NCBI RefSeq assembly: GCF_000002985.6
Contig: NC_003283.11
Coordinates: 1,674,001 to 1,738,000 of the forward strand
From: Caenorhabditis elegans
Taxonomy: Eukaryota > Nematoda > Chromadorea > Rhabditida > Rhabditidae
Reading direction: 5' to 3'
DNA length: 64,000 bases
Positions 46,227 through 57,542 of the stretch are shown here, one piece after another. The notes under the pieces were generated by a model. The model had not been told where the DNA came from and did no database searches. It was given only the letters and a program-made list of their open reading frames with translations. The position numbers were made by a program, and so were the translations under genes. Each line of letters starts with the position of its first letter. Position 1 is the stretch's first letter.

Positions 46227-47973
46227 ATGTCGTTGGTTAGTGACGCTGAAAATCTACAGAATGTCGAAAATGTTGTAAAGTAAGTTGCCTAGATATTCCT
46301 ATATTCATTTTTTCGTCTACACGTAGTGTCAGGCTGTCCCTTCACGGGTTGATCTACTAAAAATGCGGGAATTTTTTCTCAGAAAAATGTGACGTCTGCA
46401 TGCTCTTAACCTTGCGAAATCGATTGAAATGTTTGCTTCTCGACTCCCGCATTTTTCGAAGATCAAACCGAAATGGGACATTCTGACACCACATGCGACT
46501 ATACTGTAAAGATATTTCAGCAATATTGGGTTATATTTCCAACGAGCCAATTTGTTCCTCAGTTTAATGTCGATAATTTTAAACGTGTTTCATATTCTCG
46601 TTCTATCTAATAAGTCTATGAGAACATCCTCCACAAATGTTATTTTGATTGGTTTATCGATAAGTGATCTTGGAATCGCAATGAGTACTATGTACAAACA
46701 AATGTTTATGGTGGACCCGCAGAATTCAGAGTGGTAATTTTAATTTCAATTTTTTGATAAATGTTTTCGTGGTGAAACGAAATTTTCTTTGAGTTCAATT
46801 TGTTTTAGCATTACTGCAACTTCACTATCAAAAGTTTACATGGACATTACTGCTTGGTCGGTTCTCATTTATTTCAGACGATGTAGTTCCTTTCTTGGGG
46901 TTCTTATGGCAAGCGTGAGATATGTTATAATGAAGAAGCCAACTGTCAGCAGGTACCAATGCTAATAATCTACTAAAAAAAGTACTGATAGTATCTTTTG
47001 TTCCCAGATACAGTAACTGGTCAAAACCGTCGGTTGGTTGGACTTTGACAGGTTCTGTGTTTTGTATCAGCGGTCTGCTAACCATATTTTATCAAGCAAG
47101 ATGGATTGTCGTGGCTAATCAAACTGCTCCGTTGCCTATTACGTATCTTTTTTCTAGAAGCTTCTTGGTCCATAATTTTATATTTTCAGATGTGCTCAGT
47201 TTCAAAACTTAAATAGTAAACCACCGTATTCCGTGATTCTAGCGCACATTTTTAGCGCCAATGATGCTATAATTCACAGAAGTTATATGATCATGGATGT
47301 TCTGATTAGTAGGGTTCGATCGTTTTTTCCTCTTTCCTAGAGATGAATCTCATCCCGAATTGCCTCACCTAACCTCGAATATTTTTGAAATTATTGGGCA
47401 AACTCCTAAAGCCGATTCTTTGAGCCAAATTTAGAACTAGGTCAGTCTTCGGAATGAGAGTCCTCCATATAGATAAAATTTAATAACAACATATTAAAGT
47501 TCATCCCATGTGTGGCATTCATTATTCTAACAATCGCCCTTCTACGGATCCTTCAATCAATAAAAATAACCAATCTCACGAGACGCAAGTCCAGCGTTCA
47601 TCACGACGAGAAACGAGATTTAAGTACGAAGCTGATTGTTGTAATGACATTCACATTTGTTCTTATCGAGACTCCACTTGGTATGATTTATATGGGACGA
47701 GTGATCTTTGATAAAAATCTAATGATTACGTGAGTACCACCACCCGTGATAATGATCAATGTATGCTTCAGGCTATTGTCCACAGATCTGGCTGTCTACT
47801 TCCTGATGCTTGTCACCATCAACTCAATTCTTCATCCAACATTTTGCATTTTGATGTCTAGTCAGTATCGGAATACGATTCGACTGATGCTCGGTCTCAC
47901 CAGAAGTGCAAAATTGTCATCTGCAAGAAACAAAACAAGCGTGGCTTCAGCTCCGAAATTTCAAATTACTTAA
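46227..47973 (+). CDS. srw-type 7TM chemoreceptor (intact)
   Basis: Seven exons: 46227-46279, 46521-46733, 46809-46952, 47008-47142, 47190-47313, 47500-47729 and 47772-47973. They total 1101 nt (366 aa). N-terminus MSLVSDAENLQNVENVV; TM1-2 LSNKSMRTSSTNVILIGLSI; TM3 YFRRCSSFLGVLMASVRYVI (phenylalanine where most paralogues have SWLG); TM4 KPSVGWTLTGSVFC; extracellular CAQFQNLNSK; TM5 FIPCVAFIILTIALL; TM6 VVMTFTFVLIETPLGM; TM7 CILMSSQYRNT. Introns are short and free of large insertions. Confidence 0.93.
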
Positions 47974-48337
47974 ACCTTTTTGATATTATCAATCAGGGCT
48001 CGTATTAAGAATAAAAATATTATCTAGACTAAAACTATCTACTAGACTATCTAGACTATCTAGACAAACTAGAATATCTAGGCTATTTAGACTATCTAGA
48101 CTATAGACTATCTAGACTAATTAGACTATTTAGGCTATCTAGACTATCTAGACTATCTAAACTAGACCAAGTAGGGGAAAGTCCGCTGTTATCCGTAATA
48201 AGGAGACTATCCTTATTATATCCTCATTTTTCAAATAAACTTCTGACTTCTAACATCATTATTAAATGCTAAGCATGTCATGTAATCGGCTGTTATTCAT
48301 ATTTCGAGATCCTGTTCTTTTAATCTTGAAAATTAGT
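47974..48337. other. spacer with ACTATCTAG microsatellite-like repeat
   Basis: CTAGACTATCTAGAC-type units at about 48024-48172. The remainder is the presumed promoter of the next srw gene. Confidence 0.7.
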
Positions 48338-51261
48338 ATGTCTGGCGATTCGCACTTCATTATTATCAAGTGAGCATTTTTATTCAACTGAACACTAAAA
48401 CTTAAATATAATGAATTCAAACTCGACTGATAACGAACATTTACGAATCTTCATTAATTTATTGAGGTGACATTATTTTTTTATAGAACCCGAAGAAAAT
48501 TTATTTTTTGTTTCAGAAATCTAGAAGATAAAAGTTTTTTCGTGAATTTTATCCTGAGCGTTTTCTCTATTTTTATCAATATTTTCCATGTAATAATATT
48601 GACTAGAAAATCTATGAGAGCCACTTCAATAAATGTTTTTATGATTGGAATTGCGATTTGTGATCTGTGTACCACGCTGACAACAGTATATAGATATTTC
48701 AGTTTAGTAGATTTTGAATACCCTGAATGGTGGGTAATTTATTCAATCCTTAAAGGTGGAGTAGCGCCAGTGGGGAAATTGTTCAAAACCACTCCTTTGA
48801 TCCTAAAACGACCGAATATCATAATAAAACACTCCAAAAAATTTTAGATTTTTCATAATTACCGGTCAAAGTTTTGGAAAATTGCCAAAATTTTGAAAAA
48901 TACGAGCTTTTGAGGAAATTTAAAGAAATGTCGCATATTTCGACCCCTACAATGTTTTACAATCAATTTAAACAAAATTAAAACATAAAAAATGTCGAAA
49001 AAAAATTTTTTTGGTCAACTTCCAGATTTTTGAGTGGAAAAAAAAGGGTAATTGCCACTTTTCGACAGTAAAAAATTTTCAAACAATTTTTGAAAAGTTT
49101 TATCATGATAGTTGTTCACTTTGGGACCAAATGAGTGGTTTTTAACAATTTCCCCACTGGCGCTACTCCACCTTTAGGAAAATCAGAGTTCTCCCGGTTA
49201 AGCGTCCTTACTAATAGATGCAACTTCTTTTTTTTCAGTATTACCTCAGATTCACTGGTGAAAGCATACGCTGACGCCATGTCCTGGTCGGTTCAGTATC
49301 ATTTTAAGCGATGCAGCTCATGGCTTGGAATTCTAATGGCTGGAGTTAGGATTCTGATCATGAGGAAAATTTCTAACGCAAAGTAAGGCAAATTGAACTT
49401 TCCAAACATCTTTAACAACGGTCTATTAAATTTTAAAAAACTTGAGAGCCCTTAAAGGTGGGGTACCGAAATCTGGGAAATATTTTTAAATGACTTCAAA
49501 TTGTTTCCGAATATCAAAGTGAATAAATTCAAAAAAATTTCCCTGGTTTTATATTTAAGCTTGAAATCGCGATTTTCATTTGCGTACCCATGAGATTTTT
49601 CAAATACGCGCCCAAAAAATTCTCCTTGGAGCACATTTGCCCCATTCGATTTTTTCCATCAATTTTTATTTCTTTCAGTTTTCAGCTATTGTCATTCATT
49701 TTTGTCGTATTTTATGGATTTTTTTTCGAAAAAAATTTTTTCTTTCGTATCAATTCAACATTTTATTAGAACAAAAATAAATGAGAATAGCTGAAAACTG
49801 AAAGAAATAAAAATTGATGGAGAAAATAGTATGGTGCAAATGCGCTCCAAGGAGAATTTATTTAGGCGCGTATTTGAAAAATCTCATGGGGACGCAAATG
49901 AAAATCGCGATTTCAAGCTCAAATATAAAATCAGAGAAATTTTTTTGAATTTTTTCACATAGATATTCGGAATCAGGGGAAAATTTGGAGTCATGTAAAA
50001 ATATTTCCCAGATTTTGGTACTCCACTTTTAAGTAATCACAAACTTTGACTATACGTTATTGGTTAGCTCATAATTACTTTTTGAATGCATGTTTACAAA
50101 TACCCCATTTTGCTTCTGATTTTAGTAAAATTACCTAAATTTATTATGAAAGGAGAGTATATTCTCCTTTCTTTTATTTCTAACATAACATACTTTACCC
50201 CAACAGAAATCTCTCCTTCCAGGTTCTCGAAAATCATGAAACCCATTTTTGGGATAAGTTTAATGGCAATTGTGTTTGGTATCAGTGGTATATTGACAAC
50301 TGTCTGGCAATATGAATGCCAGGTTATTGAAAATCGGACTTACCCTTTGTCACCAAAGTAGGTCCTTCCTGGTGATTGCAAAAATAATATTAATTTTAGT
50401 TGCGCCGAACACCAGGATATTCATGGCGTCTTCAGATTTTCCTTAATTTTGCGTCCGGTTTCTACTGTTGCCGACGTAGTAATTTTGAGAAGTTATTTTA
50501 TTTCAGATTCTATAATCTCCAGTGTATGTGACTTGTTAATTCAAAGATCTTGAGAACAATACAAAATTTCAGCTTATCCCTGGAATTTCCTTTCCATTAT
50601 TAGCAGTTGTGTTAATTAGAGAAATTCGAAAACTTGAAAAATCCAGAACGAGAGCTATTCGGACTTTATCAACTGCAGAAAATGAGGAAAAATATGGACT
50701 CTCTACCAAACTAATCGGACTGATGACAGTGGCTGCGTTTTTATCGGAAACACCATTGGGGTTAATTTCAATATTTAAACAATTTTTCACAAAGGGCGAC
50801 ATAAATATGTGAGCGGCGTTTTTTTTTTAAATTTATTTCTATAGACTTCAATAAATTTTTTTTTATGTATATACGAAAAAAATCATGCAGCAAGGCTCGC
50901 CTCTCCACCAAGCTGAGCTTGGTGGCCGGTGTAATTTTCAAATATTTTTTGTTCTGAAAAAAAACACATATACCCTGAAATATACCCTTTAAAATTATAT
51001 CTTAACAAATTTCAGATATAACCTAGATTTGAGAGCTCTCCAGCTTTCTTTAATGAAAAAAAAAAACAATTCACCGCTTTTTTTTTCAGCCGACTTTTAA
51101 CTGATCTCGTCATCTACTTCACGATCCTAGCAACTTTCGTCTCGATACTTCACCCAGTTTTGTGCCTACTGATGTCTAGTAAATATTGTGAGACTCTTCG
51201 CAAAATGTTTGGAATTTCAAAGACACTTCCAAATAGTGTCACTTCAATTCACATTATTTAA
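48338..51261 (+). CDS. srw-type 7TM chemoreceptor with MITE-loaded introns (intact)
   Basis: Seven exons: 48338-48369, 48517-48729, 49239-49382, 50223-50357, 50400-50523, 50573-50808 and 51090-51261. They total 1056 nt (351 aa). N-terminus MSGDSHFIII; TM1-2 LTRKSMRATSINVFMIGIAI; TM3 HFKRCSSWLGILMAGVRILI; TM4 KPIFGISLMAIVFGI; extracellular CAEHQDIHG; TM5 LIPGISFPLLAVVLI (glycine replacing the usual cysteine); TM6 GLMTVAAFLSETPLGLI; TM7 CLLMSSKYCETL, diverged from the usual SQYR. Intron 2 holds a family A element and intron 3 a family B element. It is the most diverged member of the plus-strand array, though still in frame. Confidence 0.9.
48751..49176. mobile_element. family A MITE-like element, full length
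   Basis: Terminal inverted repeats TTAAAGGTGGAGTAGCGCCA and GGCGCTACTCCACCTTTA, each followed by GTGGGGAAATTGTT or its complement. The interior is palindromic around AAAATTTTAGATTTTTCATA. Sits in intron 2 of the srw gene. Confidence 0.88.
49452..50032. mobile_element. family B foldback/MITE element, full length
   Basis: Ends TTAAAGGTGGGGTACCGAAA and GGTACTCCACTTTTAA; long inverted arms with TTTCATTTGCGTACCCATGA and its counterpart. No transposase frame. Sits in intron 3 of the srw gene. Confidence 0.85.
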
Positions 51262-51652
51262 TTTTTTTTTTTTAATTTTATTATTAAAATGTGTATAAAT
51301 AAAATTTATTAAATTTAAGATATCTCGAACTTTTGATATATGTATGTATTCCAAAACTTCTTTTCTTGGTTCAAGGGAACCAAAAAAATTTGAAAATGAA
51401 AACCTCTGTAGCACATCATTTTGTAAACTGTAATTATGATTTATATGACTCGTCATGAAAATGTATGTACCTTGAAACTCCGTGATACATTTTTTTAGCT
51501 CACTCGTAGTTTTTTTTTCTTCCGTATTGCAGTACGTTTGTTTCAAATTTTTATAAAAAAATGTATGTATTCATTTCATGCTCCCGGCGAAGCAGGTGAT
51601 TTTTGAATGTAAATGTGTTCATTCCCATGAATAGTAGTCACTCTTATGCCTC
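51262..51652. other. spacer between srw and sri genes
   Basis: AT-rich; no exon, RNA gene or known repeat recognised. Confidence 0.45.
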
Positions 51653-53632
51653 ATGTCTGATCAACAAACGTTTAATATCGACTTTAACGTCCCATTTCAC
51701 CTAGTTTATCACTATTACATCTCTGGAACGGTTGCATTCTTCCTCAACACGTTTGTCATTTATCTCATAATTTTTCACAGCTCGAGGCTGGATTCATTTA
51801 AATTCTACTTGCTAGCATTTCAAGTAGGACTTTTTTCAACTTAAAAGTGGAGTCTAAATACAATTATATTGATCCAAAACGACTGAATATCATAATAAAA
51901 CATTCCAAAAAAAAAGATTTTTCATACTTTCCGGTTAAGGTTTTGGCAAATTGCCAAAATTTTTAAAATATCAGCTTGGGAAATTTTTTTTAGAAAAAAA
52001 AATTTGCTTGAGGAAATCCAAAGCATTATCGCATGTTCCTACCTCTACAGTGTTTCAATACAAATAATGTTTAAAAAAATTACAGTATAAAAAATGTAGA
52101 AAAACAATTTGTTTTGGTCTACTTCCAAAATTATGAGTAGCAAAAACTGAATAATTGCTGCTCTTTTTTTTTGAAAAATTTGAAAAAAAATTGTTTTTTT
52201 TATTTAAAAATGTAATACAAAAAAAACATTTTTTTTGGTCGACTTCCAAAATTATGAGTGGAAAAAGCTGAGTAATTGCCACTTTTTGACATTTAATAAA
52301 AAATTTTCAAAAAATTTTGGAAACGTTTTATTATGATACTCGGTCATTTTGGCACCGCTACTCCACTTTTAATGAATAAATTTTTTGAAGTACGGTTACT
52401 GAAAAAGTATATTTTATTCAGATCTCATGTCTCATCTGTGACTTGAACACTGCCTTCCTTATGCAGCCCATTGGCTTGTTCCCAATTTGTGCAGGCTATT
52501 CCTATGGCATTCTGTCACGAGTGTTTTCATGGAGTTCGCACTTACTTATGGTAACCAAAAAACAAAACTTATTTACTTTTTCTAATTCATCATTAATTAC
52601 AGACAATCTTCACATTTCTTATCAGTGAACAAGTCAATATCCTTGCAATTTGTTTTCTTCGTAAACACAAAGCAATTATGAGCTTAGAGGATATTACAAG
52701 CTCCGCCAATTATATATATCATGTGTGGTATTCATTTTGTTTGCTATTTCCTTTTGCAATTGCGTTTTCCATTTACCGTAGTGGCGACACATTGCATGAA
52801 CAAATGAGAATTCTAGAAGAGGTATTACGAGGACAATAAATCATGAGAATGCGTACTTGAAGCATTTTATTTGACGCGCGATATTTCTTAGCGAAAACTA
52901 CAGTAAGAACTTAAATAACAATAGTTTTCGAGTTCTTACTGTAGTTTTCGCTAAGAGATATCGCGCGTCAAATAAAATGCTCCACGTACTCATTCTCATG
53001 ATTTATTGTTCCCGTAATAATACCTATTATTTTTCAAACAATTTCAACCTGCTTTAGCTGTATCCTGAATATGCAGGTCAATTTGGGAATCTTCGAGAAT
53101 TTCAATATTATCCCATGAACAATAAGTTGATTTTATTTTTTGCACTTGTTACATTTGGAACCACAAAATCCACTGTCCTGATAACATGCCTTGTTTACCG
53201 AATGTACACAGCACTGACAAGAATTCAAAGCCGACTATCCACCTATGACCTTGTCAAACACAAAGTTGTTTTAAAAAGTTTGATAGTTCAGGTTTGCTTT
53301 TTTTAGTTTACTTATCATTGAATAGAAAATGTAATTTTCAGTTTTTGACAACTCCAATCTCATTCATTCCTGTTTTCGTTATAATGATGACTGTGATAGT
53401 TCCTACATATCACTCGCAGGGTAATCTAAACTAATTTTTAAAAAAATAATTTTTTCAAAGTTCAGAAATCTCTTGGGTTGCTTGCATGGTTTCTACAACT
53501 CACTCAATTTTTAATTCAATCGTTGTAATTTTGACTTATCCCGAGTTTAGAAGAGTTGTCGTGTTTTGGAAAACATGGAAGAAGAAAACTAAGACGTCAC
53601 AGCGCATTTTGATTAATTGCTTTAAAATTTAA
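51653..53632 (+). CDS. sri-type 7TM chemoreceptor (intact)
   Basis: Six exons: 51653-51823, 52422-52550, 52603-52821, 53058-53291, 53342-53420 and 53466-53632. They total 999 nt (332 aa). sri-type features: the N-terminal FHLVYHYYISG start of TM1; the FKFYLLAFQ / CDLNTAFLMQPIGLFPICAGY block joining TM1-TM3; TM3 exon FTFLISEQVNILAICFLRKH; the long loop LYPEYAGQFGNLREFQYYP; TM6 exon PISFIPVFVIMMTVIVP; and TM7 WVACMVSTTHSIFNSIVVI with YPEFRRVVVFW after it. Intron 1 holds a family A element and intron 3 a compact family P palindrome that begins at the donor. Confidence 0.92.
51841..52372. mobile_element. family A element, diverged/nested copy
   Basis: Ends TTAAAAGTGGAGTCTAAATA and CCGCTACTCCACTTTTAA. 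The interior has duplicated blocks of TTTGGTCGACTTCCAAAATT, suggesting a nested or internally duplicated copy. In sri intron 1. Confidence 0.8.
52822..53030. repeat. family P palindrome in sri intron 3
   Basis: GTATTACGAGGACAATAAAT and GAGAATGCGTACTTG face the complementary GTACTCATTCTCATG and ATTGTTCCCGTAATAATACC. The centre has ACTACAGTAAGAACT / AGTTCTTACTGTAGT. The intron's donor GT coincides with the first bases of the palindrome. Confidence 0.88.
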
Positions 53633-53673
53633 GCGTCGATTTTCGTGGAATTTTTTCAATGATTTTTCTAATA

Positions 53674-54619
53674 CAGGGTGGGCCAAAAGTATGGTAACAC
53701 ATGAAGCGTTCTTTTACATGAGCTTTTCGCGCGACTGCCACATCATAAGTACATTCTTCTATCGAATACTGATAGCTGAATAAATTTCTTTCAATTTGAC
53801 CCAAAATTTGTATTGTTTCCCAATAAGGTGCAATTTTAATCACCTCGGCAATTTGGCGAACCCTTTCGAAAAAACGGCGTTTTGGCACGCGGCACTTCCC
53901 ACACAAACACACCTCCCACGCACGCCAATAATTTTCAGATGTATGATTTTTATGTTAATTTCAAAGTTAAAGAAGTGAAGAAGCGCTTTTGATTGTTTTC
54001 GTAGTATATAAAATTTTTCTGTGTCTACACTGGCGCCTAGCAAGAACCTTTGAATATTTCATGAATTCAACTTTGCGAAATTTACTCAGTTTTTTTGGTT
54101 TCACAAGGCGTAACGACCCACAAAATCATCCGGGCTAATTTTTCTATGAAAATTCTGAAAAGTCAGGTCAAAACGTGCCAAAAAGTACTAAAACGAATTT
54201 TTCTTCATACTGCTGCCGCCGCTCACATCCATCTTTCTGGCGACTGAGTCATTCAAGACTTAAACTACTGCCAAAGTCCATGACAGAAATACCACGACAG
54301 AAATTTTTTGGATTTTTGTTTTTAAAGAATCTCCAGACCAAGAGCATTCTTTGAATTATAAAAACTTGTAAGACACTTGCTGGATTCCTCGAGAAAAATG
54401 TAGAAATCCCGCAGAATGCCGACTTGCGTGCCATCAAGATCGTGATCTCAAAAGTTCTGAAGGCCTGCAGCGATGCGGATGGAATATTTTAAAAATTCAA
54501 AACGTTCATCTGGTCAGTATTTTATGGAGAACAAAACTGGTACAAGTTGATGTAATAACTCTTTCCACGCGTGAAGTTATAGAGCTGCAAACGTGTTACC
54601 ATACTTTTGGCCCACCCTG
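53674..54619. mobile_element. 946-bp mariner-like TIR element
   Basis: Ends CAGGGTGGGCCAAAAGTATG and CATACTTTTGGCCCACCCTG, flanked by TA. On minus a stretch (about 53900-53640) reads RFFERVRQIAEVIKIAPYW, which might be a transposase relic, but no complete or catalytic domain is seen and frames are broken. Non-autonomous or decayed. Confidence 0.85.
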
Positions 54620-55115
54620 TAAATTTCCGTGTTAAATTTGTTGTTTATTGTATTTTGATCAAATTTCTCGATTTAACTTGCTAAATTTTTAGAATTTCGG
54701 CGGAATCTCAATTTTATAAATTAAGATGAGAGAGCAATTTGAAAATGCTAAACAATTTGACACAATTCGACGCTTAAATTGAAAAATAATTATTAAAAAT
54801 GCGCTGTGACGTCACAAATTTTCAAAAAAAAAATCCCGCCTTTTACGTGCAGTGGAGCGATGGGACAACCTGACACCGCGTGTTTCGATTCAATTTCCCA
54901 GTATTAAAAATAAAAGTACTTAATTTGTATATTTATGTTCATGGATTTCTTCAAAAGTTCTGATATTAAGCTTCCAATAGCTTAGTACCTAATATTTTTA
55001 CAGATGTACCTTAGTAAATCAGAAATTACATTAAATGTGCCGCGGTGAAGCAGGTGAAACATTTGACTCTTTGCCATTTTATGACATGAGCTAAAGTCCT
55101 TATTTCCCAGGTATA
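54620..55115. other. spacer 5' of divergent 7TM gene
   Basis: AT-rich. TTATTTCCCAG shortly before the ATG at 55116 could be a trans-splice acceptor. No other feature recognised. Confidence 0.45.
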
Positions 55116-56649
55116 ATGGAAAATTCAACTACTTCACCAACGTTATTAGAACCTCCGAAAACTGTACTTGAAGCACTGGGATTGATGACTTTCATTTTAA
55201 TCTCAACTATATTATTTCTTATTCAACTAGTTAATAAGCGAGTAAGTGTTATTGTAAACTCAAAAACCCGATGCTCAGCAATACTTTTTCAGAAATTGCT
55301 TTGGAACTCATTTCCTCCATACTGTATTGTCATCTTAGTTGCGCCAATTTCCCAGTTCACTTTTCTATTTTTCCACGCTTTTCTACCAATAATTCTATCG
55401 AGTGATGAACCAGTAGATCACATACTTAATAGATTTATCTTCTTTTTAATTATGAGCAACCCAGTATTGTATTTACCGCCTGTCTCGTTTTCATTTACAA
55501 TGGTCAACTCAATTTTCTTGAACCTGAAGCCAAAAGCAAGCAAATTTGTGTTGGGGGTCAAAATTACAAGGTGGGTTTTATGATAATTTTAACTTAAAGG
55601 CGGAGTAGCGCCAGTAGGGAAAGTGTGAAAAACTACTCCTAAGGTGCCAAAATGACCGAATATCATAATTAAACTTTTCAAAAAATTTTTTAAAATTTTT
55701 TATTTACAGTCAAAAGTGACAATTACTCAGTTTTTGCCACTCATAATTTTGGAAAAAATTAAAAAACAAATGTTTTCCTGCATTTTTTCTTCTGTAATTT
55801 TGTTCTATTTGTTTGTATTAAACCATTGTAGAGATCGGAACATGCGGCATAATTTCCTTAAAAGCTCATATTTTTTTAAATTGTGGCATTTTGCCAAAAC
55901 TTCGACCGGAAATTATGAAAAATCTTTAAGAAAATTTTGAAATGTTTTATTATGATATTCGGTTGTTTTGTGTCATTATAAGTGTCTTTAGACAGAATCC
56001 CCACTGGGGCTACTCCACCTTTAACTTTAAAACTTGTATTATAGAACTAAAGTTTTGATATTTGTTACTGCATTCATGTCGTTTTTCTACCGTTTACGTA
56101 ATTCCACAGGATGTACATATATTTGCAAAGTAATTTAATTTTAAAATTCCGATTTTTCAGCGAAACATTTTATTATCACTATTCATCTTTGTAAAGGAAA
56201 TATTGTTGTGAGTTTTACAATTTTTCCTAACACAGTCATATTTTTCAGGAGCTCGATATGATGAAGTTTTTGCCAATTTTAATAATAACCTTTTTTTGGT
56301 TGAAGAAAATTTTATTTTTTTTATTATCAAAAGGTTTAAAATCTAGAGAAAAAGCTACACAAGTTGAATATGTGCAAATGGTTCATATAGCCTTATACAT
56401 ACTTGTGTTCTGGGTGATTCACGAACTAGATTCAAGTCTTGAAAATAATTTTTTTTAATTTTTCAGTTGATAAATCTTCCGCAAATTGCGCATTCAATTA
56501 CGAGCTCTGAGCCATATTCTCCACGTTTACTAGGATTTTTGGACAGCTGCATTTTACAATATGTTTTTGTTTATGCGATGATTATATCAGAATGGGAAAT
56601 TGTGTTTGACTGCTTTCGTAAATTGAATTTTACTCCAAATTGTTCCTAG
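55116..56649 (+). CDS. divergent 7TM protein, family not assigned (copy 1 of 3)
   Basis: Six exons: 55116-55241, 55293-55570, 56045-56112, 56161-56207, 56249-56413 and 56467-56649. They total 867 nt (288 aa). TM1 MTFILISTILFLIQL; TM2-3 in exon 2 (FPPYCIVILVAPISQF; NPVLYLPPVSFSFTMV) ending VKITR; a short TM4 exon; TM5 MMKFLPILIITFFWL; TM6 VHIALYILVFW; TM7 LDSCILQYVFVYAMI. Exon 2 ends KITR like the KVTR in the paralogues at about 58.6 and 63.2 kb, and the VHxxLYxLVFW motif recurs in the second. Length and topology fit a nematode chemoreceptor, but it matches none of srw/srh/sri/str. Intron 2 contains a family A element. The exon 3-4 junction needs the donor GTACAT after 56112. Confidence 0.7.
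55594..56023. mobile_element. family A MITE-like element
   Basis: Ends TTAAAGGCGGAGTAGCGCCA and GGGGCTACTCCACCTTTAA with the usual interior. In intron 2 of the divergent 7TM gene. Confidence 0.85.
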
Positions 56650-56758
56650 TAGCCTTATTCAATTTTAATATTTATAACAATAATTTTAAAGCTTATTAAT
56701 TTGATTTTTATTTAAAAAAAATTGAAACTTTGTGTATCTTTACAGAAATTTAAAATTA

Positions 56759-57542
56759 TCAAAAAGCTCCTTTTGGCCTTGACGCAATGTATCCTTTCAA
56801 CAATGGATGCTCATATATCTTCTCTTGAAATTTCTTCAATGTCTCACATCTCCATGCATCTTCATGCGTCAGCATTCCCATAGTATCCAAGCTGTACAAA
56901 TGATCCGCAATGACAAGATCAGCCCAAGTAAGGCTGTCACCAACAAGAAATCCAGACTTGTTACGGTTCAAAATGTCACTGAATATTTCATAAAACTTGT
57001 TTTGAGCAGGTATGTAGACTTCTTCGCGAATTTTTTGAACTTCTTCTTCGGGTTTTCCTTGAAGAGTTGCATACATGCATGCGCGGAATGAAGTGTTATA
57101 CTCTTGGCATTGATCGATATAGGAATCCGCTTGAGCTTCCTCTATGGGATTTTTTCCAGCAAATCCGAATTGTCTCGCAAGGTAACGATTGATAGCAGCT
57201 GACTGAGCAATTTCTATATCATCGATTTTTAAAACTGGATACTTTCCGAATGGGGCTTCTGGAAAATCAAAAATTGGAAATCTTTCTGGTTTCACTCTTT
57301 TTCTACCAATTTTTGGAAATTTCAAAAAGTTTCTCAAAGGGAAATGTGAAAAATAGGAAGCTGAAAGCCCTGATCGACTCACTTTTCTTAACATCCGCAA
57401 GCTCCGGGTTCATTATCAATCCCGTTTTCATGTCAACTGGAATTCTTGAATCTTCAAATGGAACTCCACCAAGATGGAAGAGCATTCGCGCCGGCTCGGC
57501 GAGTCCACGGCCATCAAAGTAGGTCAGTTTGTAGGTTGGCAT
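56759..57542 (-). CDS. glutathione S-transferase, nematode sigma type
   Basis: Two exons, 57542-57383 and 57258-56759, 660 nt (219 aa). Cytosolic enzyme conjugating glutathione to electrophiles. N-terminal thioredoxin-like domain: MPTYKLTYFDGRGLAEPARM with the catalytic tyrosine at residue 8, then APFGKYPVLKIDD and the glutathione-binding QSAAINRYLAR. C-terminal helical domain: YIDQCQEYNTSFRACMY, then SGFLVGDSLTWADLVIADHL with the conserved aspartate. It ends SRPKGAF. The intron sits before APFGKYP. Only a little longer than the usual 207-210 aa. It is the one soluble metabolic enzyme in the window and lies tail-to-tail with the upstream 7TM gene. Confidence 0.95.
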
